Assembly: GCF_000565015.1 (NCBI RefSeq)
Contig: NZ_JDFF01000004.1
Coordinates: forward strand, 1-64,000
Source: Porphyromonas catoniae ATCC 51270
GTDB lineage: Bacteria; Bacteroidota; Bacteroidia; Bacteroidales; Porphyromonadaceae
Direction: 5' to 3'
DNA length: 64,000 bases
Part shown: positions 16,835 to 24,613 of the stretch, one piece after another
How the letters are laid out: each line of letters starts with the position of its first letter
Position numbering within the stretch: the stretch's first letter is position 1
Program-made: the position numbers and the translations under genes
Notes under the pieces: generated by a model
Told to the model about the DNA's origin: nothing
Databases searched by the model: none
Seen by the model: only the letters and a program-made list of their open reading frames with translations

Positions 16835-17662
16835 ATGCGCTCATTCCTTATATTCCTCTTCACCGCCTGCTCCTTTGCCCTCTATGGAGAGGCTAGAGCA
16901 GCAGAGAGCTTGGTAGCTTTCGACGAGACCCAAGTCACCCCCCAAACAGTTTCCCCGGATACCTCCGAAAGGGTTACGGGGAAACCTCAATCGAGTTATG
17001 CCCGTAACCCCTCGGGAGTTTCCCCCGATACCTCCAAAGCCGATACGGAGACACCCCACTCCGAGTACTACTACAACCTCGGGAATATCTCCTACAACTC
17101 GGGGGATCTGGGGCGTGCTATACTCTGCTATGAGCGTAGCTTACACCTTGACCCTCGCAACAGAGATGCTCGGCACAATAGAGACCTAGCTATTCGTAAG
17201 ACGGTAGATAAGATCTCCGATGGCAAGAGCTGGTTCGCCTCCGCTGGGGAAACTCTAGCCTATGCTCTACCGCTCACAGCGCTTGCCCCTCTTGCCCTTA
17301 TACTCTTCGTTGGAGCATTAGCCTCAGGGATATTCTTTTTCCTCACCGAGAGCCGAGGCAGACGTAGGCTGTACTTCTACCTTGGCCTATCGCTCTTCGG
17401 TCTCTGTATTTTCACCAATGCCCTCATCCTGCATTGGGTGTATACAGACCGAGCCTATCGGAGCATCGCAGTCGTACTTAGCCCCGAGGTGAATGTACAC
17501 ATCTCTCCAGAGGCAACCTCTGGGGTAGCCTTCACCCTACACGAGGGCGCACGAGTGCAGCTCACAGACGAGCCACTGGATGGATGGCAAACGATCACCC
17601 TCCCCGATGGGCGAAAGGGTTGGATCACCTCCTCTTCGATTGAAGCCGTACTCCCTCATTGA
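16835..17662 (+). CDS. batE: BatE, TPR/SH3 protein with an embedded repeat array
   Basis: The 275-residue protein has a signal peptide (SFLIFLFTACSFALYGEARA), a short low-complexity segment (about residues 38-74), TPR motifs (YYYNLGNISYNSGDLGRAIL), two transmembrane helices (LPLTALAPLALILFVGALAS and YFYLGLSLFGLCIFTNALIL), and a C-terminal bacterial SH3 domain (VHISPEATSGVAFTLHEGA ... GWITSS). This is the last gene of the operon. The low-complexity segment is encoded by a family C palindrome array at 23-bp pitch; because 23 is not a multiple of three, each unit is read in another frame and gives different residues. The array has therefore been tolerated as coding sequence in a region probably under little constraint. 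Confidence 0.9.
   Translation: MRSFLIFLFTACSFALYGEARAAESLVAFDETQVTPQTVSPDTSERVTGKPQSSYARNPSGVSPDTSKADTETPHSEYYYNLGNISYNSGDLGRAILCYERSLHLDPRNRDARHNRDLAIRKTVDKISDGKSWFASAGETLAYALPLTALAPLALILFVGALASGIFFFLTESRGRRRLYFYLGLSLFGLCIFTNALILHWVYTDRAYRSIAVVLSPEVNVHISPEATSGVAFTLHEGARVQLTDEPLDGWQTITLPDGRKGWITSSSIEAVLPH
16949..17032. repeat. Family C palindrome array, copy 2, inside batE
   Basis: Units of 15 nt start at 16949 (GTTTCCCCGGATACC), 16972 (GGTTACGGGGAAACC), 16995 (GTTATGCCCGTAACC) and 17018 (GTTTCCCCCGATACC), exactly 23 bp apart and in mixed orientation. A weaker fifth unit may lie at 17041-17055. The units match the array at 10974-11057 about 6 kb upstream in the same operon. Confidence 0.8.
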
Positions 17663-17686
17663 TACACGCTTAAAGCAAGGATATTC

Positions 17687-18382
17687 ATGATAGCTATTTC
17701 ACCCCCTTTTATTTCGGGAGAGCTAGACCTCCTTCGAGCTATCAATGGTTGCCATAGCCCCTACTGGGACGCAGCGATGTGGGCAATCTCGCACTTCGCT
17801 GCTTGGGTCTTCCCAGCTATTGCTTTGCTTTTCTTCCTCTTCTGGAGACGCCCAAAGAGTGAGGCGGTCTTGCTCCTGCTGTGCATCGGGCTATGTGTGG
17901 CGATTGGGGATGTGCTGAGCTCGCATATAGCCAAGCCCTTCTTCGAGCGTCTACGCCCAACTCATACGCCAGAGCTACAGGACTCATTGCACTATGTCTA
18001 TGGCTATCACGGGAAGCTCTATGGCTTCTTCTCGGGGCATACGGCAAACTACACAGCCGTAGCAACACTGCTCTGTCTGACCTTCCGCAACAGAGCTTTC
18101 ACCGGTGCCGTCTCCCTCCTTGTAGGCTGGGTCATTTACAGCAGGATATATATCGGGGCACACTTCCCCTCCGACTGTCTCATGGGACTTGCCGTAGGGC
18201 TCACCATCGGATGGCTGGTCTATAAGCTCTACAGCTCCCTCAGGCAACAGTTCCTCGCCACACGCTACAAAACCACGCCAGAGCTATACCGCGAGGGCAT
18301 TGGCTACTTAGCCCTAGCCCTCATCCTCTCCATCCCCATCACGCTGGCTTTCGCACTAGAAATTACCCGCCTGATGCGGTAA
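17687..18382 (+). CDS. PAP2-family membrane phosphatase
   Basis: The 231-residue integral membrane protein has the three phosphatase motifs of the PAP2 superfamily in order: KPFFERLRP (KX6RP), SGHT, and SRIYIGAHFPSD (SRX5HX3D). Around six membrane helices are visible, with the active site on the periplasmic side. Family members dephosphorylate undecaprenyl pyrophosphate, phosphatidylglycerol phosphate or lipid A; the substrate cannot be told from the sequence. It follows batE by 24 bp and may be cotranscribed. Confidence 0.88.
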   Translation: MIAISPPFISGELDLLRAINGCHSPYWDAAMWAISHFAAWVFPAIALLFFLFWRRPKSEAVLLLLCIGLCVAIGDVLSSHIAKPFFERLRPTHTPELQDSLHYVYGYHGKLYGFFSGHTANYTAVATLLCLTFRNRAFTGAVSLLVGWVIYSRIYIGAHFPSDCLMGLAVGLTIGWLVYKLYSSLRQQFLATRYKTTPELYREGIGYLALALILSIPITLAFALEITRLMR

Positions 18383-18739
18383 GTCTTCTCCGGTCTACAC
18401 AACGAAGTACAATCCTCCAATAAGCCCGTAGATCGCTAGTCGCTCCATACGCAGCACCGCCCCTATTTCTAGGCTTCTACCTCACCTTGTACACAGGCAC
18501 AAAGCCTCCCCCTCATACGCTCAAACACAAACTCTCCCTCCTCGACCTCTCTTGTTGATGAGGGCAATAAGAGCTGAAAAGGATACGCATCACTCACGGA
18601 AGAGGAAATGGAGGTGCAGACACGTAATGAGGCCTAACATTTTCGCAATCGAGAAAAGCTATTCTCCTTGCGGTTTGTACCATCACCTTTGCTTCTTGAA
18701 GAATTTTAATAAGAAGCAAACCATTCGGTTAATTTATTC
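18383..18739. other. Intergenic region without a recognised gene
   Basis: This stretch between the PAP2 gene and the aldolase promoter shows no convincing ORF or known RNA. It becomes AT-rich after about 18640. I see no palindrome array here. Confidence 0.5.
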
Positions 18740-18747
18740 TATCTTTG
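18740..18747 (+). promoter_or_regulatory. -7 box of the aldolase gene
   Basis: TATCTTTG, a full match, lies 46 bp upstream of the ATG within an AT-rich stretch typical of a strong Bacteroidota promoter. Confidence 0.65.
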
Positions 18748-18793
18748 CGGTAGAGAACTAAGTACAAAAACGTTTTTAATAAGTCAATAACAA

Positions 18794-19789
18794 ATGGTTA
18801 GTTACAAGGAACTAGGCTTGGTCAATACTCGCGAGATGTTTGCCAAGGCCATCAAGGGTGGCTATGCTATCCCTGCGTTCAACTTCAATAACATGGAGCA
18901 GCTCCAAGCCATCATCGGTGCTGTAGTTGAAACGAAGTCTCCCGTCATCCTCCAAGTCTCTAGTGGCGCACGTAAGTACGCTAACCAAACCCTCCTCCGC
19001 TACATGGCTCAGGGTGCAGTTGAGTATGCAAAGGAACTCGGTTGTCCCAATCCTCAGATTGCCCTTCACCTAGACCACGGTGATAGCCTCGAGCTCTGCA
19101 AGAGCTGTATCGAGATGGGCTTCTCCTCTGTCATGATTGACGGCTCACACCTTCCCTATGACGAGAATGTCGCACTCACACGCTCTGTCGTAGAGTATGC
19201 CCACCAGTACGACGTAACCGTAGAGGGTGAACTCGGTGTACTCGCTGGTATCGAAGACGATGTCGTAGCTGAACACCACACTTATACTGAGCCTGCTGAA
19301 GTCATCGACTTCGTGAGCAAGACCGGGGTAGACTCACTGGCTATCTCCATCGGTACGTCACATGGGGCGAACAAGTTCACACCCGAGCAGTGCAAGCGTG
19401 ATGCTAACGGCATCCTCGTTCCTCCCCCACTGCGCTTTGACATCCTTGCTGAGATTGAGAAGCAGATCCCAGGCTTCCCTATCGTACTGCACGGCTCATC
19501 CTCTGTCCCTCAGGACGAGGTAGCTACAATCAACCAGTATGGTGGTGCACTCAAGGACGCTGTCGGTATCCCCGAAGAACAGCTTCGTCAGGCCGCTAAG
19601 AGCGCCGTATGTAAGATCAACATCGACTCCGATGGACGTCTTGCGATGACGGCTGCTATCCGTAAGGTCTTCGCAACGAACCCTGCAGAGTTCGACCCAC
19701 GTAAGTACCTCGGTCCAGCTCGTGAGTCGCTCAAGAAGCTCTACATGCACAAGATCATCAACGTCCTTGGCTCTAACGATCGCCTCTAG
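18794..19789 (+). CDS. fba: Class II fructose-1,6-bisphosphate aldolase
   Basis: This zinc-dependent cytosolic aldolase (331 aa) interconverts fructose 1,6-bisphosphate with DHAP and glyceraldehyde 3-phosphate. Seen are YAIPAFNFNNMEQ at the N-terminus, the zinc/catalytic motif ALHLDHGDS (near residue 95), EGELGVLAGIED, SIGTSHGANK and the phosphate-binding HGSSSVP with KINIDSD. The length is typical of the short class II type. A strong intrinsic terminator follows, so it is probably monocistronic. Confidence 0.95.
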   Translation: MVSYKELGLVNTREMFAKAIKGGYAIPAFNFNNMEQLQAIIGAVVETKSPVILQVSSGARKYANQTLLRYMAQGAVEYAKELGCPNPQIALHLDHGDSLELCKSCIEMGFSSVMIDGSHLPYDENVALTRSVVEYAHQYDVTVEGELGVLAGIEDDVVAEHHTYTEPAEVIDFVSKTGVDSLAISIGTSHGANKFTPEQCKRDANGILVPPPLRFDILAEIEKQIPGFPIVLHGSSSVPQDEVATINQYGGALKDAVGIPEEQLRQAAKSAVCKINIDSDGRLAMTAAIRKVFATNPAEFDPRKYLGPARESLKKLYMHKIINVLGSNDRL

Positions 19790-19840
19790 TTCGCTAGTAG
19801 CGTCACATACCAAACTTTAGGAGGGCTTGTCCTCCTCTCT

Positions 19841-19898
19841 AAGCTACCTGCCTTTCGCTTGCCCCTGAGGCAAGGGGTAAAGGCAGGTAGCTTATTTT
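19841..19898 (+). terminator. Intrinsic terminator after the aldolase gene
   Basis: AAGCTACCTGCCTTT (19841-19855) pairs perfectly with AAAGGCAGGTAGCTT (19879-19893). An inner GCCCCT/AGGGGT stem extends it and ATTTTCT follows. Confidence 0.85.
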
Positions 19899-19921
19899 CT
19901 CTCATATCCTAGTACAGCCCG

Positions 19922-21964
19922 ATGAACAGCCTATTACAACCCACAACGACAGCGCATGGTGCTTATCCCTTCGATAAGATACAAGTGGAAGACTTCCGTG
20001 AAGCCTTCAGTCTCGCCATTGAAGAGAAGGAGCAAGAGATCAAAGCCCTAATTGCCTCTGAGGAGCAGCCTACCTTCACCAATACCATCGTTGCCCTAGA
20101 GCGTAGCGGTGCCAAGCTCGAGTGGGTATCAGGCATCTTCTTTAACCTCCTACACGCAGCAGCTACGGATGAGCTGATGGCGATTAGTCAGGAGATTACC
20201 CCTCGTCTCTCTGCTCTCTCCTCGTTCATCACCCTTTCTGATCCCCTCTTTGAGCGTATTCGCTCTGTCTGGGAGAAGCGTGAGATGCTTGGGCTAGATG
20301 CTGAGGACCTTCGTCTGCTGGAGCGTACTTATGAAGGCTTCACAGAGCGAGGAGCTCTGCTCCCAGCTGACAAGAAGGAGCGACTCAAGGCTATCCAAGC
20401 TCGCATGAGTGAGCTAAGCCTGACCTTCAGCCAAAACAACCTCAAGGATCAGCAACGCTTCCGCCTACACATCACCGATCAGCACTACCTCACAGGGATG
20501 CCCGAGACATCTTTACGCTCGGCAGAGGCTCTTGCACGTGAGGAGGGTAAGAGTGGCTGGGTCTTCACGCTTGCAGCACCAAGTTTCTTCCCCTTCATGC
20601 AGCACTGCCCCGAGGGGAAGCTCCGTGAGGAAATGTACCGTGCTAAGATGATGGTCGGCGCAGCTAGTGATGAGTACGACAACCGAGAGCTCATCCGAGA
20701 GCTCGTGAACCTACGCTTGGAATATGCTCAGCTCCTCGGTGCCAAGACCTATGCCGAGAAGGCTCTACGCCTTCGTATGGCACGCACACCAGAGGCTGTC
20801 TACCAGCTCCTGGATGAGCTACTCACAGCCTATCGTCCTATCGCCGAGGAGGAACTAAGGCGGGTAGAGACCTTCGCTAAAGAGCATGGCCATACCAAGC
20901 CTTTACAGCCATGGGACTGGAGCTACTGGGCACAGCAGTACCAGAAGGCTTACTACGAGCTGGACGAAGAGATGCTCCGCCCCTACTTCGAGCTAACGAA
21001 GGTATCGGAGGCTGTGCTTGGGCTAGCGACGACCCTCTATGGCATACACTTCACCCCTCGTCCAGAGCTTCCCGTCTACCATCCCGATGTACGAGCCTAC
21101 GAGGTGACCGATGCAGATGGTAGCTACCTAGGGCTACTCTATACGGACTTCTTTCCTCGGGAGGGGAAGCAGAGTGGGGCTTGGATGAATAACCTCCAGG
21201 AGCAGTATCACACTGCGAGTGGAGAGGATCATCGCCCACACATCGTACTCGTCATGAACTTCACCCCTCCGACCGAAGGACACCCTGCCTTGCTGGCTCC
21301 GGGGGAGGTACGGACGTTCCTACATGAGTTCGGGCATGCCTTGCATGGTATGTTTGCCTCAGCACGCTATAGCTCACTCAGTGGCACGAATGTCGTGCGT
21401 GACTTCGTCGAGCTACCTAGCCAGCTGATGGAGAACTGGCTAGATGAACGGTCGTGGCTCCTGACCTTCGCCCGCCACTATGAGACAGGGGAAACGCTCC
21501 CAGAAGACCTCATACAGCGGATGGAGCGAGCTAAGCACTTCCTCGTCGGCTATGCCGCATGTCGTCAGCTCAGCTTTGGCTACCTTGACATGGCGTGGCA
21601 TACGATCACCGAGCCACTCAGCGAAGGGCTGGACACGAAGGCCTTCGAGGAGCATGCCTGGCAGAGGGCTACACTCCTTGCGCCAAGCCCTGCACCCTGT
21701 CAGATGAGTACATCCTTTGGTCATATCTTCTCGGGTGGCTATGCTGCGGGCTATTATGGCTATAAGTGGGCGGAGGTACTGGATGCAGATGCCTTTGCAG
21801 CCTTCCAGGAGGAAGGGATCTTCAGCCGTGCTACTGCCGAACGTTTCCGCAGGGAAGTTCTTTCCCAAGGAGATAAACGGGATGCCGAGCAGCTCTACGA
21901 AGCCTTCCGAGGCAAGGCACCTACGGTCGATGCCCTACTCCGTAGAGACGGAGTGAAGGCCTAA
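19922..21964 (+). CDS. dcp: M3-family oligopeptidase (peptidyl-dipeptidase Dcp type)
   Basis: This zinc metallopeptidase (680 aa) cleaves short peptides, typically removing C-terminal dipeptides. The zinc site is FLHEFGHALHGMF (HExxH near residue 468), followed by the third-ligand motif FVELPSQLMENW about 30 residues later, as in all M3 peptidases. The C-terminal FGHIFSGGYAAGYYGYKWAE segment is typical of Dcp/OpdA. There is no signal peptide (it begins MNSLLQPTTTAHGAYPF), so it is cytoplasmic. Peptide degradation fits an asaccharolytic lifestyle. Confidence 0.93.
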   Translation: MNSLLQPTTTAHGAYPFDKIQVEDFREAFSLAIEEKEQEIKALIASEEQPTFTNTIVALERSGAKLEWVSGIFFNLLHAAATDELMAISQEITPRLSALSSFITLSDPLFERIRSVWEKREMLGLDAEDLRLLERTYEGFTERGALLPADKKERLKAIQARMSELSLTFSQNNLKDQQRFRLHITDQHYLTGMPETSLRSAEALAREEGKSGWVFTLAAPSFFPFMQHCPEGKLREEMYRAKMMVGAASDEYDNRELIRELVNLRLEYAQLLGAKTYAEKALRLRMARTPEAVYQLLDELLTAYRPIAEEELRRVETFAKEHGHTKPLQPWDWSYWAQQYQKAYYELDEEMLRPYFELTKVSEAVLGLATTLYGIHFTPRPELPVYHPDVRAYEVTDADGSYLGLLYTDFFPREGKQSGAWMNNLQEQYHTASGEDHRPHIVLVMNFTPPTEGHPALLAPGEVRTFLHEFGHALHGMFASARYSSLSGTNVVRDFVELPSQLMENWLDERSWLLTFARHYETGETLPEDLIQRMERAKHFLVGYAACRQLSFGYLDMAWHTITEPLSEGLDTKAFEEHAWQRATLLAPSPAPCQMSTSFGHIFSGGYAAGYYGYKWAEVLDADAFAAFQEEGIFSRATAERFRREVLSQGDKRDAEQLYEAFRGKAPTVDALLRRDGVKA

Positions 21965-22062
21965 GCCTTCGCCTCTTATGCTCCCCAGCAAGCCTCGATA
22001 GCATCGAAGAGTAAGGTGGTTTAGCTCCCTTCCCTGCGATGCAAAACCACAGCTACGCATGT

Positions 22063-22077
22063 AGAGTTATAGTAACT
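22063..22077. repeat. Solo family A palindrome upstream of the SRP RNA promoter
   Basis: GAGTTATAGTAACTC is a 15-nt unit of the family A type in reversed orientation, with a possible degenerate partner 23 bp upstream (22040-22054, about 9 of 15 matches). It ends about 25 bp before the -7 box of the SRP RNA. Confidence 0.5.
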
Positions 22078-22102
22078 CGCTTGCATATTCGCAGAATTAT
22101 AC

Positions 22103-22110
22103 TACTTTTG
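22103..22110 (+). promoter_or_regulatory. -7 box of the SRP RNA / tRNA-Thr transcript
   Basis: TACTTTTG matches TAnnTTTG; TTG at 22081-22083 lies 19 bp upstream. The predicted start coincides with the 5' end of the SRP RNA fold. Confidence 0.65.
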
Positions 22111-22112
22111 CA

Positions 22113-22213
22113 CTCGGGTAAGTCCTATACGACCAGCTCCCTTTGACTCCCCCAGGGCTTGATCGCAGCAAGGGTATTAGGTTGTAGCGGTGCGATATAG
22201 ATCGCTTACCCAC
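22113..22213 (+). ncRNA. ffs: Small signal recognition particle RNA (4.5S type)
   Basis: The conserved apical region reads GACTCCCCCAGG ... GCAGCAAGGGTA, the small bacterial SRP RNA signature (symmetric and asymmetric loops), here with an unusual apical sequence (GGGCTTGATCGC) in place of the usual GGAA tetraloop region. The ends pair (GGGTAAG at 22116-22122 with CTTACCC at 22205-22211), giving one long hairpin of about 100 nt. A promoter box sits directly upstream. With Ffh and FtsY (5156-6109) this RNA targets membrane proteins to the Sec translocon. The tRNA-Thr gene starts four bases later and is probably cotranscribed. The ends are approximate. Confidence 0.82.
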
Positions 22214-22216
22214 CTT

Positions 22217-22290
22217 GCCTCTTTAGCTCAGTTGGCCAGAGCACGTGATTTGTAATCTCGGGGTCGTTGGTTCGAATCCGACAAGAGGCT
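22217..22290 (+). tRNA. tRNA-Thr (anticodon TGT)
   Basis: A 74-nt cloverleaf: acceptor GCCTCTT/AAGAGGC, D-arm TAGCTCAGTTGG, anticodon loop TTTGTAA with anticodon TGT, T-arm GGTTCGAATCC. CCA is not encoded. It lies just downstream of the SRP RNA and is followed by a hairpin. Confidence 0.95.
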
Positions 22291-22293
22291 CAA

Positions 22294-22335
22294 GACGAGT
22301 GCTATCCATCTATGATGGGTGGCACTCGTCATTTA
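22294..22335 (+). terminator. Terminator hairpin after tRNA-Thr
   Basis: GACGAGTGC (22294-22302) pairs perfectly with GCACTCGTC (22322-22330), followed by ATTTAT. Confidence 0.7.
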
Positions 22336-22400
22336 TAAAGCCCCTAAGGACAAACAAACCTAACCCAACCAGCTCTAGCCATGGAGCAGACCCACCGAAA

Positions 22401-22483
22401 CCCTAGCAAGGGTCCCCCGTTCAACCCATCCTAGCCTTTGACTCCAAACCCATGCAAGCCTCCTCGTGCAATCCTTGCATGGG
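22401..22483. repeat. Family B palindrome array, copy 2 (degenerate)
   Basis: Units CCCTAGCAAGGG, a damaged CCTAGCC-type unit, CATGCAAGCC and TCCTTGCATGGG are centred at about 22406, 22434, 22454 and 22477. Spacings of 28, 20 and 23 bp sum to 71 bp, the length of three regular steps, so compensating indels or decay are likely. Nothing else is recognised in 22336-22720 apart from a solo GGTTACTGAGGGTACC (family C-like) at 22686-22701. Confidence 0.65.
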
Positions 22484-22734
22484 TTCCCTCCTGCTCTCTA
22501 GACTCCACTAACTGCCCAGGGATTAACCAATCGCACCCTCCTCCTTTCTCGCCACAAGAGGCAAGAAATATACCCCTCCTCGGTCATGTATTTTATCTCC
22601 AAGGGGAAGGAGCGGAGCTGAGTGAGGACAAAAATAGAAGGGCTGGAGCGTTAAACGATGTAAAACTTTTGGGGTAAAAGGTGAGGGTTACTGAGGGTAC
22701 CTACTTGAGGTGGATAACTTTTTCTCCCAGAGGG

Positions 22735-22765
22735 TTTGCTTGGGTAGATTTTCTTCCTACCTTTG
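22735..22765 (+). promoter_or_regulatory. Promoter of the HU gene
   Basis: TTTG (22735-22738) and TACCTTTG (22758-22765) are separated by 19 bp, a textbook Bacteroidota promoter. It places the transcription start well downstream of the longest ORF start and supports the internal ATG at 22821. Confidence 0.75.
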
Positions 22766-22820
22766 CAATGACAAGGGGGTAGCGACCTCCATTATGTATC
22801 ATTTTTTATTTATCTACATT

Positions 22821-23312
22821 ATGTCTTTGAAATTCAAAGTTGCCAAGCGGAAGCAACCCGTTGGCAAGCGCAAGGGACAGACTGTCTACTACGCCATCCA
22901 GGACGAACACCCACACACCACATGGGCAGAAGTCGAAGAACGCATCTCACAGGCCACCACGATCAGCCGTGCTGATCTCAGAGCCGTGACCATCGCACTA
23001 CATGACATCATCACTCAGGAGATCCGCGCAGGTCGCTCGGTCGATCTAGCAGACCTCGGGAGCTTTAAGGCGGTTGCCTCGGGGAAGATGATGGACACCT
23101 TCCAAGCCGTCACCGTAGATACGCTTCGCCGTGTCGGGGTACGCTTCTATCCCAAGCACTCCATCCGTGACGCCTCGAAAAAGATTGAGCTAGAGCTCAT
23201 CCGAGAGGCCTACACCCCTCGCCCGAAGAAGGCAAAGACCCCAGGAGGGAAAAAGCCTGAAGGTAGCGAAGGTGACACCCACCAGCCTGGGGGCGGAGGA
23301 GTAGGCATCTAA
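22821..23312 (+). CDS. HU-family DNA-binding protein with basic, Gly-rich tail
   Basis: The 163-residue protein begins MSLKFKVAKRKQPVG and contains a HU/IHF fold with the variant DNA-binding beta arm (DLADLGSFKAVASGKMMDTF ... VRFYPKHSIRDA). The tail is Lys/Pro-rich (RPKKAKTPGGKKPEG) and ends GGGGVGI, the Bacteroidota HU domain fused to a glycine-rich motif. I rejected the longer frame starting at 22710 because the promoter (22735-22765) lies inside it. It is probably a nucleoid protein. Monocistronic, with a strong terminator. Confidence 0.88.
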   Translation: MSLKFKVAKRKQPVGKRKGQTVYYAIQDEHPHTTWAEVEERISQATTISRADLRAVTIALHDIITQEIRAGRSVDLADLGSFKAVASGKMMDTFQAVTVDTLRRVGVRFYPKHSIRDASKKIELELIREAYTPRPKKAKTPGGKKPEGSEGDTHQPGGGGVGI

Positions 23313-23329
23313 CCTCCCACTATACTCTA

Positions 23330-23382
23330 GAGAGGAGACCTCATCCCAAGGTGACTTTGGGTGGGGTCTCCTCTCCCTTTTT
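23330..23382 (+). terminator. Intrinsic terminator after the HU gene
   Basis: GAGAGGAGACC (23330-23340) pairs with GGTCTCCTCTC (23365-23375), with an inner CCCAA/TTGGG stem, followed by CCTTTTT. Confidence 0.85.
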
Positions 23383-23503
23383 AGCCCTAATCCATCCAGC
23401 GTCACACCATGAGGGGGAAGACCACCCCAGCAGAGCTAGGATAACGATGGTCTCAAGAGCCTACACACTCGCAGCCTAGAAGGGTGACACACTGAAATAG
23501 TTG

Positions 23504-23511
23504 TACTTTTG
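23504..23511 (+). promoter_or_regulatory. -7 box of the cation efflux gene
   Basis: TACTTTTG lies 36 bp upstream of the ATG at 23548. Confidence 0.55.
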
Positions 23512-23547
23512 TAATACATTATTTGGACAGACTTTACCACTACAGCT

Positions 23548-24576
23548 ATGGTACATCAGGACGAACACGAAGGGCATTGTCTCTGCGAGGGGCATGAGCA
23601 TCACCACGAGGCTCATGAGGCGCAACATGAGCATCAGCACGATCATGAGCACAGTCACCACGGACACGGACACCACCATAGCCATGGGGGACATCACCAC
23701 CATCATCACCATCATGCCGAGGGGAACATCCTCATTGCCTTCCTGCTCAACCTCTTCTTCGCTATTGTAGAGCTGGTCGGGGGGCTATACACAGGGAGTG
23801 TGGCGATCCTATCCGACTCACTCCATGACCTGGGGGACTCCTGCTCACTCGGGGTAGCGTGGTATCTCGAGCGACTCTCTAAGAAGGGAAGAGATCGGTA
23901 CTTTAGCTACGGCTATAAACGCTTTTCACTACTTGGTTCGTTACTTATATCGGTTATCCTACTCGTAGGCTCAGTGTTTGTCATCAAGGAGTCCATAGAG
24001 CGGATTATTACCCCAAGTACGCCAAGAGCTGAAGGGATGTTCCTACTGGCTATCTTTGGCCTCATCATCAACGGCTATGCGGCATGGAGGATGAGTGGCG
24101 GACATTCACTCAATGAGCGGGCCATGCGCCTGCACCTCATGGAGGACGTACTGGGGTGGATCGCTGTGCTGATCGTCAGTGTGGTTATGTACTTTGTCGA
24201 TCTACCCATCCTTGACCCACTCCTCTCGCTGGGGATCACCGCTTGGATACTGTATAACGTCTACTTCAATCTAAGGGATAACTTCCGCATCCTCCTACAG
24301 GGTGTCCCCGAGGAGGTAGACCAAGAGGGCTTCGTGCAGGCCATAGAGCATCTCGACGGAGTATTATCGGTACACGACGTACATATCTGGACGCTGAATG
24401 GCGAGCAGCATATAGCCTCTCTCCACCTCGTCTTCAATGCACAGCAGTACCCCACCCCCGAGGCTTGGGCTGGACTCAAGCAACAGGTACGCGAGATTGC
24501 CCTAGGCTACGAGCTACAGCACATCACCATCGAGCTAGATCCTCGGGGATGTAGCTGTGGGATGGAGAACTGCTAG
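23548..24576 (+). CDS. Cation diffusion facilitator (Zn/Co/Cd efflux), extremely His-rich N-terminus
   Basis: The 342-residue CDF transporter has six membrane helices starting at about residue 60 (ILIAFLLNLFFAIVELVGG) and the metal-site motif SDSLHDLGDS in helix II. The matching HLMEDVLGW in helix V gives the paired HxxxD/DxxxD site of CzcD/ZitB-like exporters. The C-terminal cytoplasmic domain contains VHDVHIWTLNGE and ends in CSCGMENC. The first 60 residues hold 28 histidines, including a run of eight, plus two cysteines (CLC): a cytoplasmic metal-binding tail much richer than usual. It probably exports Zn2+ to the periplasm. The gene has its own promoter. Confidence 0.92.
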   Translation: MVHQDEHEGHCLCEGHEHHHEAHEAQHEHQHDHEHSHHGHGHHHSHGGHHHHHHHHAEGNILIAFLLNLFFAIVELVGGLYTGSVAILSDSLHDLGDSCSLGVAWYLERLSKKGRDRYFSYGYKRFSLLGSLLISVILLVGSVFVIKESIERIITPSTPRAEGMFLLAIFGLIINGYAAWRMSGGHSLNERAMRLHLMEDVLGWIAVLIVSVVMYFVDLPILDPLLSLGITAWILYNVYFNLRDNFRILLQGVPEEVDQEGFVQAIEHLDGVLSVHDVHIWTLNGEQHIASLHLVFNAQQYPTPEAWAGLKQQVREIALGYELQHITIELDPRGCSCGMENC

Positions 24577-24613
24577 CACCCTGCTCCCCACGTGAGACGT
24601 ATAAAGACATTAG

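Noticed and set aside
18552-18761. 69-aa plus-strand ORF before the aldolase gene
   Set aside because: It runs through the aldolase promoter; its composition is not protein-like.
22438-22820. ORF at 22438-22677 and the longer HU start at 22710
   Set aside because: The first is built on family B units; the second would begin upstream of the TTTG/TACCTTTG promoter at 22735-22765.
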